Source of the DNA: Pseudobdellovibrionaceae bacterium
GTDB lineage: Bacteria > Bdellovibrionota > Bdellovibrionia > Bdellovibrionales > Bdellovibrionaceae
DNA: 40,588 bases
Assembly (NCBI GenBank): GCA_025055135.1
Contig: JANWYU010000208.1
Location: forward strand, 1 to 40,588
Direction of reading: 5' to 3'
The position numbers and the translations under genes are program-made. Shown piece after piece: positions 19,132 through 28,570 of this stretch (position 1 is the stretch's first letter; each line of letters opens with the position of its first letter). Under the pieces are notes generated by a model. It saw only the letters and a list, made by a program, of their open reading frames with translations, did no database searches and had not been told where the DNA came from.

Positions 19132-21753
19132 TTAATATAAGCCTTCCTTCGATGTCTGATTGGCTGATTGGGAAAGGGTCTTTCTCCATGCTTCCCAAAA
19201 TCGGTGGATAATGGTGGTAAACTCCGGCATTTGTTTTATTTGCTCCGTATTCATATTTAATAGATCTTCAAGTTTGTACTCGTGCAATTCAAAATATTCT
19301 GAGCCCATCATTTGAGCCTTCCGACGGTTTAGCTGAGTCATTGCGTTTGCATGAAATGCAAACTGATACTCCATTTTAATTAAGGTGCTTTGAATGCGTT
19401 TAATTTCCTCTTGAAGGGCTATAATTTCTCTCGCTAATGATACGAACCAACGAGAGGGTTGACCCAAATCCTCTGCTGATAATTGCCACTCTTCAGCATA
19501 TTGCTTCAGCATTTCCACTCCGTTTGCAGTGAGTTGAAATCGTCCATTTAGAATTTCACCAATCATCCTATTGTCCACTATCCTTTTTGCCCTTAAATAT
19601 TTAGCGGAGGTGTCTTTGTATTCCTCTAATAATTTTACAATATCGTCTGGAACGTTTTCAAAAAGGCCCTCACTTTTATTATTTTCGTTTCTGATAACGG
19701 ACAAAATATAACTCCTCATTCTCTGTCTTATTTTTTGAGAATCCAAGTAGACTTTTCTCTCTAAGAGTTGATTGGTAAGCTTCTGAGCCCGTTCTAATTT
19801 AGGAAACTCCAAATATTGTGCTAACTCTATTAACAGATTGCTTTTCCTCCGAAGTAAAGCCCGTTTCATATCCATTTCTTTGTGAAGTCCTAATCTTTCC
19901 GTTGAGAGATCGTTCGTATCCTTGAAGTGTTCTCGGATTTGCTCATTAATAAGGTTAAATTCTGAGAGACGTTCTTTTGGAACCCCAGCCATCCCTGAAA
20001 CAATATTTTTTAATTCTTTTTGTCTTACCTCTAACTCCTGAATTTTCTTTTGTATTTGTTCTTTTTCTTGAGGATCCATTTTTTCTTTAAATCGTTTTCG
20101 GAGTTGGGCAACGGTATTAGAAATGGTCTCAAGTTCCCTCCCAGCCTGTTGGGTTTTTTCCGTTGGCTTAAAGTATTGGAGTGAAAACATCTTTGCGAAA
20201 TGTCTGAAGCGAAGATCGTTGAGATAGGCGTGGAGTACCTCCCCTAACTCTGGAGCAAAACCTGCTACCGAAGATGGGGGCCTTTTATCCTGCCTCTTGA
20301 GCTCTTTTCCCGTAATTTTTTCCAAATACTGAGTAATCCGAACAAAAACTTCGATGCTTCCAAGATCTTCTGGTCTAAACGCATTTTGATCAAATTGCAC
20401 TAGCCCCTTTTCAACAAATTGTTTCAATTCTTGGGGACTCAACTTACCATTTAAAATGCGTCTTCTATCTTCCGTGGATATTTGATCGGAGATTTGCACA
20501 AGAGGAGCATGATCCAATATGAGATGCCCCACTTTTGTTTTTTCGTTATTAAAAATTAAAAGACCTTCATGCATGAGAACAAACTCGGTGTTCTTCAAAG
20601 ATGCAATATAGTCATCAAAATCTTTTTCATGACCGCGATATAAAAAGTCGTAAGCGCCCATTATGTAAAGAGCTGGTAACAATTGGTCCTGATTTTCTTT
20701 GTTACGAGCCCAATCAATTGCTGACCACAGGAAGTCGGCAAAAGTCCAACCAAAAGGGTTGATCTTGTCATCCCGATTCAACACGAGATCAAACGACCGT
20801 TCAAACTCAGCTAATTCTAAATCATTAGAGTTCTTACTGTCGATTTCATCCGCCTTGGCCCACTTTTCCTCGATGATTAGCCGTCCTGGAGCAGGATCTG
20901 GTATGGTCGAAAGTGAAATCAGTGCAGAAACAAGATCATCATTCTTGCTATAAAAGGTACGATACAAGTCGACCTCTAAACCTCCTAGGCTGTGCCCCAT
21001 CAAAACGATGGGCTTACCCGACGGTTTTATAAATCTTCGAATAAAATTTCGTAACTCCTCAAAATATTCTCGGGGATTACGATAGAAATGTCGTACCCCT
21101 TCGCCATGCCAAGGTTTATCAAGGGCTATGACAGCAACCTTCCGTTTCGAAAAGTAATCAATAAAAGGTGCGGCTGAGTGACTTCCTGTTGTTACCGTTG
21201 CTCCACCGTGCAAAAACACAATAGCAACCTCCGCCTCATCTTGAACTAAGCTCTTTTTTGTGCGTCCTAAATTATCTAACAAGGCTTTGGCAGGAAAAAT
21301 AATGTTCGTTTCTCCACCCTGATTAGAACCAAGACCAAAGGGGGCTCGGGCATGGGCCGATAGGCCCTCAGCGATTTTTACAAATCCTGGTCCGTTCGAT
21401 TGTAATAGCTCATGATTAATCAGCTTTATACCTTCAGGAAGGGCCTCACGGAAAATCAGTGGGCCAAGACTTCCCTCCCAGAATTGAGGATTCTCAATTT
21501 CCCGTTTCCAATCTCTAAATTGTGGTAAGGGACGATGATTTTGATTACGAACCCTATTGATCAGGGATTGAACCGTCAAGACCTTTTGGGATTTTCCTAC
21601 AACAACCTTTCTTGAATCCTCACTAATAAAAACCCTATCACAGTTTTCTCCGCTACTTCCATGACCATTAAGGGCTAAGCCCACTAATAGAAACAGTGTT
21701 GGAATTATCTTAAACTTCGGATGGTTTTTGAAGCACAGGGGAGTTTGGCCCAT
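19132..21753 (-). CDS. Exported alpha/beta hydrolase with long alpha-helical/coiled-coil C-terminal region
   Basis: N-terminal hydrophobic signal-like segment; 'VAIVFLHGGATVTTGSHSA', nucleophile elbow 'VLMGHSLGGLE', 'YIMGAYDFLYRG', 'VGHLILDHAP'; last about 350 aa Lys/Glu/Gln-rich helical. Confidence 0.82.
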   Translation of the reverse strand: MGQTPLCFKNHPKFKIIPTLFLLVGLALNGHGSSGENCDRVFISEDSRKVVVGKSQKVLTVQSLINRVRNQNHRPLPQFRDWKREIENPQFWEGSLGPLIFREALPEGIKLINHELLQSNGPGFVKIAEGLSAHARAPFGLGSNQGGETNIIFPAKALLDNLGRTKKSLVQDEAEVAIVFLHGGATVTTGSHSAAPFIDYFSKRKVAVIALDKPWHGEGVRHFYRNPREYFEELRNFIRRFIKPSGKPIVLMGHSLGGLEVDLYRTFYSKNDDLVSALISLSTIPDPAPGRLIIEEKWAKADEIDSKNSNDLELAEFERSFDLVLNRDDKINPFGWTFADFLWSAIDWARNKENQDQLLPALYIMGAYDFLYRGHEKDFDDYIASLKNTEFVLMHEGLLIFNNEKTKVGHLILDHAPLVQISDQISTEDRRRILNGKLSPQELKQFVEKGLVQFDQNAFRPEDLGSIEVFVRITQYLEKITGKELKRQDKRPPSSVAGFAPELGEVLHAYLNDLRFRHFAKMFSLQYFKPTEKTQQAGRELETISNTVAQLRKRFKEKMDPQEKEQIQKKIQELEVRQKELKNIVSGMAGVPKERLSEFNLINEQIREHFKDTNDLSTERLGLHKEMDMKRALLRRKSNLLIELAQYLEFPKLERAQKLTNQLLERKVYLDSQKIRQRMRSYILSVIRNENNKSEGLFENVPDDIVKLLEEYKDTSAKYLRAKRIVDNRMIGEILNGRFQLTANGVEMLKQYAEEWQLSAEDLGQPSRWFVSLAREIIALQEEIKRIQSTLIKMEYQFAFHANAMTQLNRRKAQMMGSEYFELHEYKLEDLLNMNTEQIKQMPEFTTIIHRFWEAWRKTLSQSANQTSKEGLY

Positions 21754-21846
21754 ATATGTTTCTTCCTTTCAAATCTCACCCCCCCTATTCAAAAGCTGCA
21801 ACTCTAAAAAATTAGGTTAGATAAAGTCAATGTCTGACATTAAATT

Positions 21847-23304
21847 TTAAAAATCTTCCCAATGTTTGAGTTTTTGGAAGGAGATGACGGTGTCTTCCAT
21901 TGCCTCTTGAACATGTCCCAACTCCACTTCTTGGGCTTGGGACCACCAAGCGATCGACTGGGCTACTCGCAGTGTTGCCGTTTTCCTCCTTTGAGATAGT
22001 TCCTGAAACAAAGGATCATGGTTCATGTAATCCGAGATTTTGACCAAGGAAGGCTTGGGTGTTAGTCGAATGCGATCAATTTTATGCCGTAATTCTTTCA
22101 CTGAGATGGTGGGATTTCGATTCAGCCGGCTTTTTGCAAAATAAATGATTTCAAAGCGATCGAGTAGGGGCGTTGTTACTCGAGATGCATAAGACCGACA
22201 CTTTTTTAGAGAATAGCGACAGAAGCGACCAGGTCCCTGACCCGGAACCCAATCGCCGCAGGGGCAGAGGTTGGTAGTGGCCACCACTTGAGCCTGGAAC
22301 GGATAATGTTTTTCTAAGATACCGCGTGTAATGCGCACCATATTAGACTCAAGGGGCTCTCGTAAGGCTTCCTGTGTTTCACTAGAAAATTCGAAAAATT
22401 CATCAAGTAACAGTAAGCCTAAGTGGGCACGGGCGAGCTCTCCCCCATGAGCCATCGTGCCTCCACCGATCAGGGAGTGGAGTGGGATTGTATGATGAGG
22501 ATTCACCAAGGGACGCCAAGCCTTGAGCGGTTCGGTTAGATTCTCCTCACAACCTTTTTTTTGATGAATCCATCTTTTTAAAACGAAATCTTTTAAAGCC
22601 TCTTCCTCCTGGGGAGATGGAATGGGCAGTAGGGCGTGAATGATGTGGGCGGCCGTGGTTTTGCCCGCCCCACTGGCCCCAGCTATGAGTAACGAGTGTT
22701 GTCCTAAAGCAACAACCCCCAATTTTTTCGCCCAATGGTCATTGAGTTGCCACTGAAGGGAATGGGAAGGAGGAGTCCAATGGATTTGGAGGGGATGAGC
22801 TGGCTTTAAATTGGCCTGATTTAATTGGGATAATTGAGGAGCAATTAAGGTATCTGTTTCTAGATTCCATTGGTGTATTCCGGTAACGATGGGGTGCTCT
22901 AGCCTTCTTTTTACAAAGAGTAAAGGCTGTGGGGCTAAAATTTCTCCCTTTAGACTGAGTTCCCCGTAGTAAAAATAATGATGCCAATCCTGCTGCGGAA
23001 GTGTGAGTTGATGGGTTAAGGTTAAATAACCGATGGCAACGGCTAGCTCTAGGCCACGGGAGGATTTTTTAATTTGACTGGGACGTAAATTGACAAGTAC
23101 CTGTTGATTGGGAAAAAACTGGTAACCTTGAGCGCGAATGGCGCTTTTGATCCGTTTGGCCGACTCTTTAAGAAATTGATCGGCGCCCCCTAAAAAGTGC
23201 ACCTCTGGTAACCCTGGCCACAACTCAATTTCAACCTCTACGGGGATAAGCTCCCCATCTTCTTCATAAAAGGAAAACAGTCGCATCAATTTCTTAAAGA
23301 GCAA
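21847..23304 (-). CDS. comM: YifB/ComM-family Mg-chelatase-like AAA+ ATPase
   Basis: N-terminal 'LPEVHFLGGADQFLKESAKRIKSAIRAQGYQFFPNQQVLVNLRPSQIKKSSRGLELAVAIGYL', Walker A 'GASGAGKTTAAH', 'HHTIPLHSLIGGGTMAHGGELARAHLGLLLLDEFFEF', 'TNLCPCGDW...CRSYASRVTTPLLDRFEI'. Confidence 0.92.
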   Translation of the reverse strand: MLFKKLMRLFSFYEEDGELIPVEVEIELWPGLPEVHFLGGADQFLKESAKRIKSAIRAQGYQFFPNQQVLVNLRPSQIKKSSRGLELAVAIGYLTLTHQLTLPQQDWHHYFYYGELSLKGEILAPQPLLFVKRRLEHPIVTGIHQWNLETDTLIAPQLSQLNQANLKPAHPLQIHWTPPSHSLQWQLNDHWAKKLGVVALGQHSLLIAGASGAGKTTAAHIIHALLPIPSPQEEEALKDFVLKRWIHQKKGCEENLTEPLKAWRPLVNPHHTIPLHSLIGGGTMAHGGELARAHLGLLLLDEFFEFSSETQEALREPLESNMVRITRGILEKHYPFQAQVVATTNLCPCGDWVPGQGPGRFCRYSLKKCRSYASRVTTPLLDRFEIIYFAKSRLNRNPTISVKELRHKIDRIRLTPKPSLVKISDYMNHDPLFQELSQRRKTATLRVAQSIAWWSQAQEVELGHVQEAMEDTVISFQKLKHWEDF

Positions 23305-23315
23305 TTGGAGGAGAG

Positions 23316-24191
23316 TTACTCAGACTCGTTTAACTTAGACAAAGGATGATGGGTGTCCAATTCTCGGACGAGATGATTTTGCGTAAGATGCGTGTAAATT
23401 TGCGTGGTTTGAATGCTGGAATGCCCTAGTAGTAGCTGTATCGAACGTAAATCAGCACCATTTTGCAGTAAACTTGTGGCAAACCCATGACGAAAACGGT
23501 GCGGGTTTATGGTTTCCGAAAAACCAGCGTCTTTGGACCATCGGTGCAGCCAGCGCCATACGTCCACCCGAGAGGGGCGATGGCCGCGATCATTAATCAC
23601 AAAACTCTGTTCAAATTTTGATTTCAGTAATTGGGGGCGGATGTTTTCCAAGTAGACGTGAATTTTAGGAATTAGAAGGGATGGAATCGGCACTAACCGT
23701 TCCTTTTGAGCCTTTCCTGTAATTTTAAAAACGCCTTCAGTAGCAAAATAGTCATTTAAATTTAATTGAATCAATTCGCTCACTCGACATCCAAGGCCGT
23801 ACAGTAACCACAGAACCATGTGATTACGATGGGAGCGAATAGCGTTTGGAGATGTGGAGGCCTGATAGAGCCTTTCGAATTCGGAGAAGGTCAAAACCTT
23901 TGGTAAAGTGGTTTTGATTTTGGGAGGGCGTAATTCGCTGAGATTGGGAATTTTTAGTCCTTTTTGGTAACAGAATTTTAAATAAGTACGAATGGAAGAA
24001 ATAATTCGAGCTTGGGATCGTACGCTGAGCTTTAATGTTTGAAGATAGGCAAAAATTTCATTCAATGGGCGCTTTTGTTCTAGAAATTTTTCATAAACCT
24101 CTAGATCCCGGCGGTAGGCCTGTACCGTATTTGGGGAGCGGCCACGTACTAATTGTAAGTCTTCGAAAAATTCTACCCAATAGGGTAACAT
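23316..24191 (-). CDS. Tyrosine recombinase, XerC/XerD-like
   Basis: N-terminal SAM-like domain 'RGRSPNTVQAYRRDLEVYEKFL'; catalytic 'GLGCRVSELIQL', 'HRFRHGFATSLLQNGADLRSIQLLLGHSSIQTTQIYTH'. Confidence 0.92.
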   Translation of the reverse strand: MLPYWVEFFEDLQLVRGRSPNTVQAYRRDLEVYEKFLEQKRPLNEIFAYLQTLKLSVRSQARIISSIRTYLKFCYQKGLKIPNLSELRPPKIKTTLPKVLTFSEFERLYQASTSPNAIRSHRNHMVLWLLYGLGCRVSELIQLNLNDYFATEGVFKITGKAQKERLVPIPSLLIPKIHVYLENIRPQLLKSKFEQSFVINDRGHRPSRVDVWRWLHRWSKDAGFSETINPHRFRHGFATSLLQNGADLRSIQLLLGHSSIQTTQIYTHLTQNHLVRELDTHHPLSKLNESE

Positions 24192-24262
24192 GTTTTTATT
24201 TTCAACATGAATAATATCGCTGTCTAGTATCCCTGTGTCTAATTTCCAATATGCAGTGGATT

Positions 24263-24895
24263 CTAGTAGGTGGCGATGCTCCCACAGAGCCCGCCACTAT
24301 CCAGGTAAATAATGGCGCTAAGATCGATACGATTATTGGGGTGATGGTTACTGATTGTATTCGGATTATGAGGAATGGCCCGATTCACATGGAGTCGAAA
24401 AACCACTCCACTGGGACCAACCGCTTCATATAGACCGCCAAATAGGACGGTATTATATATGTTCGACGGATAGATGGGGCGAAGACTATAGTCTCCTGTG
24501 GGGAGGCTGCAATAATTGTTATAGTTATAGTTATAGTTGATTCTTAACCATCCCTCTAGTTGAGCAGGACCAAAAGCGCACATGATTTCCTTACCAGGCA
24601 AGAACTCACAGCCGGCCCGTAAGGCTCCACGAATTTGTACGTGAACCTCTAAGCTTCCATCCACAGTCATACCTTGAACGTTTTGCAATAAAACCGTTTG
24701 TCCCACTGGGCAGTTCCAGCATTGGTAAGGGTAGTAGCTTTGAGTTTGAGCAGGAGGAGGTGTCTGATGGGTACCAGATGGGCTTGATGATTGTTGGCAA
24801 CCTAAAAACACCAACAGAGTTAAAAATCCAAAGGCAAAAAGACTTAGGCGACCCAAGTGATTCAGTAGGCGATTGGGAAGCACATGAATTTTCAT
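24263..24895 (-). CDS. Putative lipoprotein, unknown function
   Basis: Hydrophobic leader followed by Cys 'LFAFGFLTLLVFLGCQQSSSPSG'; 210 aa. Confidence 0.65.
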   Translation of the reverse strand: MKIHVLPNRLLNHLGRLSLFAFGFLTLLVFLGCQQSSSPSGTHQTPPPAQTQSYYPYQCWNCPVGQTVLLQNVQGMTVDGSLEVHVQIRGALRAGCEFLPGKEIMCAFGPAQLEGWLRINYNYNYNNYCSLPTGDYSLRPIYPSNIYNTVLFGGLYEAVGPSGVVFRLHVNRAIPHNPNTISNHHPNNRIDLSAIIYLDSGGLCGSIATY

Positions 24896-24921
24896 AAGTC
24901 CTCCTTCCTTTGCATTCTTTA

Positions 24922-25797
24922 CTATTTACCAAAAGCACGTCGGTAACTAACCCCTCCAAACGTTCCAAGCTTTTTGTAGCCATCCCGGGGATTGGGATAT
25001 AAAGCAGAATTGGTAACAACTCGACCTTCGGCATTTTTAAAGGTACCGCATTCGTACGGACTCGGTGGTAACAAAAACCAACATTGTTCTCCCTCATTTC
25101 CCATATATTGAGAAGCTGAGGTTCGTTTAAAATTTTTAAACCAGATGCTACCAGTAAGCATGCTCAGTGGCTGACCATCATTAAGGTCTATTCCTCCATC
25201 GAAGACCACTACGATGGCTCCATATGGGTCTTGAAAAAAACCGTGGAAAACTCGTTGTCCTTGATAGGTAAACCATTGGTTAAAAGCCGCATTAGGGAGG
25301 CCTTTGTACCAGTCTCGGTAGGATACCTCATTGCGGGTTTTGCCTGTGGGATTTTGAGTAGTGAAGCGTCCCGAATAAATATGTCCATTATCGCGATAGC
25401 CGATCCAAACCTCTCCACCCCACTGCCCGGGCGCCTCTTCATGAAAGCGGAAATAAACCCGAAAATTACTGGGCGCATTCAGTGGATGAGTGGCCACATA
25501 TTCATTCATAATAGCTAGGGACTCAGGGTAAAAGGGTACGGAGGCCCCTGGGTGTTGTCGCCAAAAATCATCGCCATCAGTGGTAAGGTTACTATCAAGA
25601 TTGGGACTAACCTGACCGCCCAGTTCTGTGTTTGGAGACGAGGAGGTAGAGCTTTTGCTAGGATTCTCCTTAGCACAGGAACTTAGTAGAACCACAACAA
25701 TAGCCCCTACGATTCCAAGGATGAACCCTCGATGTGAATGATCTTTAAAGTAATTCCATGTTAGAATGGGTTTCATAATTATCTCCTTACCTCTCAA
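24922..25797 (-). CDS. Putative lipoprotein, unknown function
   Basis: Lipobox-like 'GIVGAIVVVLLSSCAKENPS' and Ser/Thr-rich linker. Confidence 0.75.
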   Translation of the reverse strand: MRGKEIIMKPILTWNYFKDHSHRGFILGIVGAIVVVLLSSCAKENPSKSSTSSSPNTELGGQVSPNLDSNLTTDGDDFWRQHPGASVPFYPESLAIMNEYVATHPLNAPSNFRVYFRFHEEAPGQWGGEVWIGYRDNGHIYSGRFTTQNPTGKTRNEVSYRDWYKGLPNAAFNQWFTYQGQRVFHGFFQDPYGAIVVVFDGGIDLNDGQPLSMLTGSIWFKNFKRTSASQYMGNEGEQCWFLLPPSPYECGTFKNAEGRVVTNSALYPNPRDGYKKLGTFGGVSYRRAFGK

Positions 25798-26220
25798 AAT
25801 GCCAAATTAGTGCCGAATGAAGGCGGGTGTGGTTTTTAAAAATAAGCCAATTTCAATAGCTTAAACGTGTCTCATGTTGGGATTTGTGTTCAGCCCTCTT
25901 TTAGAGACACTTTTTGGCGCTACTGTGCAAGATTTACGCAAAATGCATGGGGATCGCAATGGACGAAGTTCGCCATTTTTTAACAATGGCCCAAAGAGGT
26001 AAGGAAGCACTCATCCCCTTTTTGCAAAAAACGTTGAATCAATTGCGAGGTTGGAACCCACTAAAATTTTATTTGCTTAAAAAAGTCTGTGATTTCAATG
26101 GGATAATGATTGGGTAATTTTTCCTTCCACAGAAAACTGACCTATTATCAATAGTTTACAATAGGTTTCGTTTACCACTCTTAAAGTCGGTTAGTCTTAG
26201 ATCCAGGCAGGGAGGGTGTT

Positions 26221-27417
26221 ATGTGTTCATTTCATTCGCTTATCCAATTTCAATTCTATGTGTTATGGTTTAAGAGGTTTTCGCGTTTTGGTGTTAGTTG
26301 GGGTTTGGTAGCCCTTATTCTTTTTTCTGGTAACACAAGTTGTAAAGAGGAACAACAAGCAGGTACGGCAGAACAAGGTCGACAGTTGCGTCGCCGGGTT
26401 CAGATGGGAACGATTAAAGCTCCTGAAATCCAATTGCCTCAAGGAGGAAAGTTTGATTTTCAGTATGCTGCCAATGCCCAATTGTATCATGTGTTAACCA
26501 AGACTCAGGCGTTTTCCACAGCAACTATTGATCCCAACAAAATATATGATCCTTCTGGATTAAGCGATGTGGAGGCTAATCAATTTCGTAGGTGCGAGGA
26601 TCAAGATGAGGTCATGGTTTATTATCGTGGGTTTGGGTATGTGAAAGAAAGCTTCTCTAAAGTTGCCGGTTGTATGATTGATTTGCCCCAAGGATTGATT
26701 TCAGGGAACATTATCGATTTTGCTCTTATTAACAAAACCAATTTTAGATTAGGGTTACCTCAAATCCCTCTATTAAGTGGTTTTGAGTTTGAGTTTCAGA
26801 AGTTCGAATTATCCATGGGCATGAGGGTGATGCATCCTCTCATTCAAGGAGGGATTCAGTCTGGTGATCGCAAGATAATCGCTACCACCGAGCAAAACAA
26901 ATATGTTAAAGATTACGGATTTGGATTAAAGCTCAATTTTTCTGGATTTGAATTCGGGCCCAGCATGTATTTTAAATCTCCCTTACGTAAAGTTGTGGAT
27001 GATGCTTTAGTTGCCTCTGTTACCGATTTGGCCCGTCAATGGAACCTTAAAGAGCCTTGGTATGCCATGATTTTGAGAGCATGTGACAAATATATTTATG
27101 TTAATGCAGGAAGTACAAGCGACGCCAATTTAAAGGTAGGTGACATTTTACGAATTCACAACGTTACCTATCGCTGGCGCGGACCTGCTTGCAAAGCAGG
27201 ATCCCAGCTATTGGGAGCTATTGATGCAGTAGAAGGGCCCGTTGGTTATGCGAGGGTAGTGAGTGTGGGAGATACCATGTCAGCCGCGCTAGTTTTAGAC
27301 AATGATCCTCAATATCCCCACTCTCGAGAGGTGATTCGTCCCGGCGCTCGGGTTTATATGGAAAAAATGGTAGAACCCCCTCAAAAACCAAAAGAAAATT
27401 CATCAACAAAAAAGTAA
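26221..27417 (+). CDS. Putative exported/lipoprotein-like hypothetical protein
   Basis: Hydrophobic N-terminus then 'GNTSCKEEQQAG'; C-terminal 'NLKVGDILRIHNV...GYARVVSVGDTMSAALV' segment. Confidence 0.65.
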   Translation: MCSFHSLIQFQFYVLWFKRFSRFGVSWGLVALILFSGNTSCKEEQQAGTAEQGRQLRRRVQMGTIKAPEIQLPQGGKFDFQYAANAQLYHVLTKTQAFSTATIDPNKIYDPSGLSDVEANQFRRCEDQDEVMVYYRGFGYVKESFSKVAGCMIDLPQGLISGNIIDFALINKTNFRLGLPQIPLLSGFEFEFQKFELSMGMRVMHPLIQGGIQSGDRKIIATTEQNKYVKDYGFGLKLNFSGFEFGPSMYFKSPLRKVVDDALVASVTDLARQWNLKEPWYAMILRACDKYIYVNAGSTSDANLKVGDILRIHNVTYRWRGPACKAGSQLLGAIDAVEGPVGYARVVSVGDTMSAALVLDNDPQYPHSREVIRPGARVYMEKMVEPPQKPKENSSTKK

Positions 27418-27461
27418 TAAAATTTTTTGATCTTCCCCAACTCTTATGAAATTCTGAAGGG

Positions 27462-28532
27462 GTGATACTGGTTCTCATTCAGAGTTGGTTGACTGTGGCA
27501 TTTGGTCAGATACCTCCCCCACCAGCTATTGAAGGTTGTGGTGGGCGGGGGCAATTGACCCTAAGCAATTACGTTTTTTTGGCCCCTTCATCTCAGTTAC
27601 AAAAAAGTTTAATTGGGTTACCCCAAGGTCAGATTTTAGGCCTTTGTGAGGGATATGATGGGGTAGCAGGCATTGAGGTAGAGCTACGTTACCCGCATCC
27701 GTTAGAACAAAGATCAGGGCCATGGCTGCAAAGATTGGAATGGGTGCAGCAGATAGGCACATGGGAGGGGGCGATAGGGGTGATGTGGGATCCTTGGATT
27801 TTGTGGAATCATGAGCATTGGCAAAAACACCTTGTTGATGTTTCTCTGAGGCATTTCTCATGGCGGTTGGGTTGGATACCGCCCAGCGAGAGCGGGATAG
27901 GGATTGTGCGTCCCCTTTCGGATGGGGAAGTGGGGTTTCGTATCACCCAAGGGGTGGACTTCAAGCCCCTTTTTAACAAGGATTTCGTATGTTGGATGAA
28001 TTTTACTTATCATCAACTAAGCGTGTTACTGTATTCACGCCTTGGTTTCTATGAAATGATCAATGAACATTCCAACCACAGGCATCGCTATGGAGCATCC
28101 CTTGCAATAGATTTGGGACCGAACCCTGTTCGATGGGGGGTTAGCTATCTTCATCATCAATCAGGGGCTGATGGGGTGAAATTCTTTAATCTTAATTTGC
28201 CCGCTAATGCCGTCCCATTCAGCTATCACTTTGACACTTATGGGTGGGAAGGTGGGGTTTTGGAGGGAGGGCTTTGGGACTGGTGGGTTACCTATCGGTT
28301 ACCATTTGGTGAATTTTTTTTTCGGGGGGAGGAGGGTTACGTCGTGAAGAATGTAGGTGATGCTTGGTTTCAATCGTTGGGAATGGGTTATCAATGGAAA
28401 CACAATCGCTCCGGTACTTGGTCGATTTATTTGTTGGATATGGAATTAGGAAAATCCTTTAAACTGATGAGTCACATGTGGCTAGGGTTGGTTTGGCAAA
28501 TGCATTTTTTTGACGGATTCTTGATTTGGTAG
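27462..28532 (+). CDS. Hypothetical exported protein, possibly outer-membrane beta-barrel
   Basis: GTG start; signal-like 'MILVLIQSWLTVAFGQ'; alternating aromatic/Gly-rich strands, ends '...MHFFDGFLIW'. Confidence 0.6.
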   Translation: MILVLIQSWLTVAFGQIPPPPAIEGCGGRGQLTLSNYVFLAPSSQLQKSLIGLPQGQILGLCEGYDGVAGIEVELRYPHPLEQRSGPWLQRLEWVQQIGTWEGAIGVMWDPWILWNHEHWQKHLVDVSLRHFSWRLGWIPPSESGIGIVRPLSDGEVGFRITQGVDFKPLFNKDFVCWMNFTYHQLSVLLYSRLGFYEMINEHSNHRHRYGASLAIDLGPNPVRWGVSYLHHQSGADGVKFFNLNLPANAVPFSYHFDTYGWEGGVLEGGLWDWWVTYRLPFGEFFFRGEEGYVVKNVGDAWFQSLGMGYQWKHNRSGTWSIYLLDMELGKSFKLMSHMWLGLVWQMHFFDGFLIW

Positions 28533-28570
28533 AACCCGATTTCGGGGTTAATAAGTAGGAGGTTTGTGTT

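Noticed and set aside
23316-24191. Tyrosine recombinase as evidence of an integrated mobile element
   Set aside because: It resembles chromosomal XerC/D, and no att duplication, tRNA target, phage or transposase genes are visible nearby.
24518-24538. TTATAG triplicate as a repeat element
   Set aside because: It is a short in-frame coding repeat (Tyr/Asn) inside the lipoprotein gene, not a separate element.
25914-26117. 67-aa ORF starting with TTG in the 25.8-26.2 kb gap
   Set aside because: No ribosome-binding site, recognisable domain or other coding support; treated as non-coding until conservation is shown.
28530-28560. AACCCG-ATTT-CGGGGTT hairpin before phoU
   Set aside because: Short imperfect stem with no U-run; insufficient for a terminator or attenuator call.
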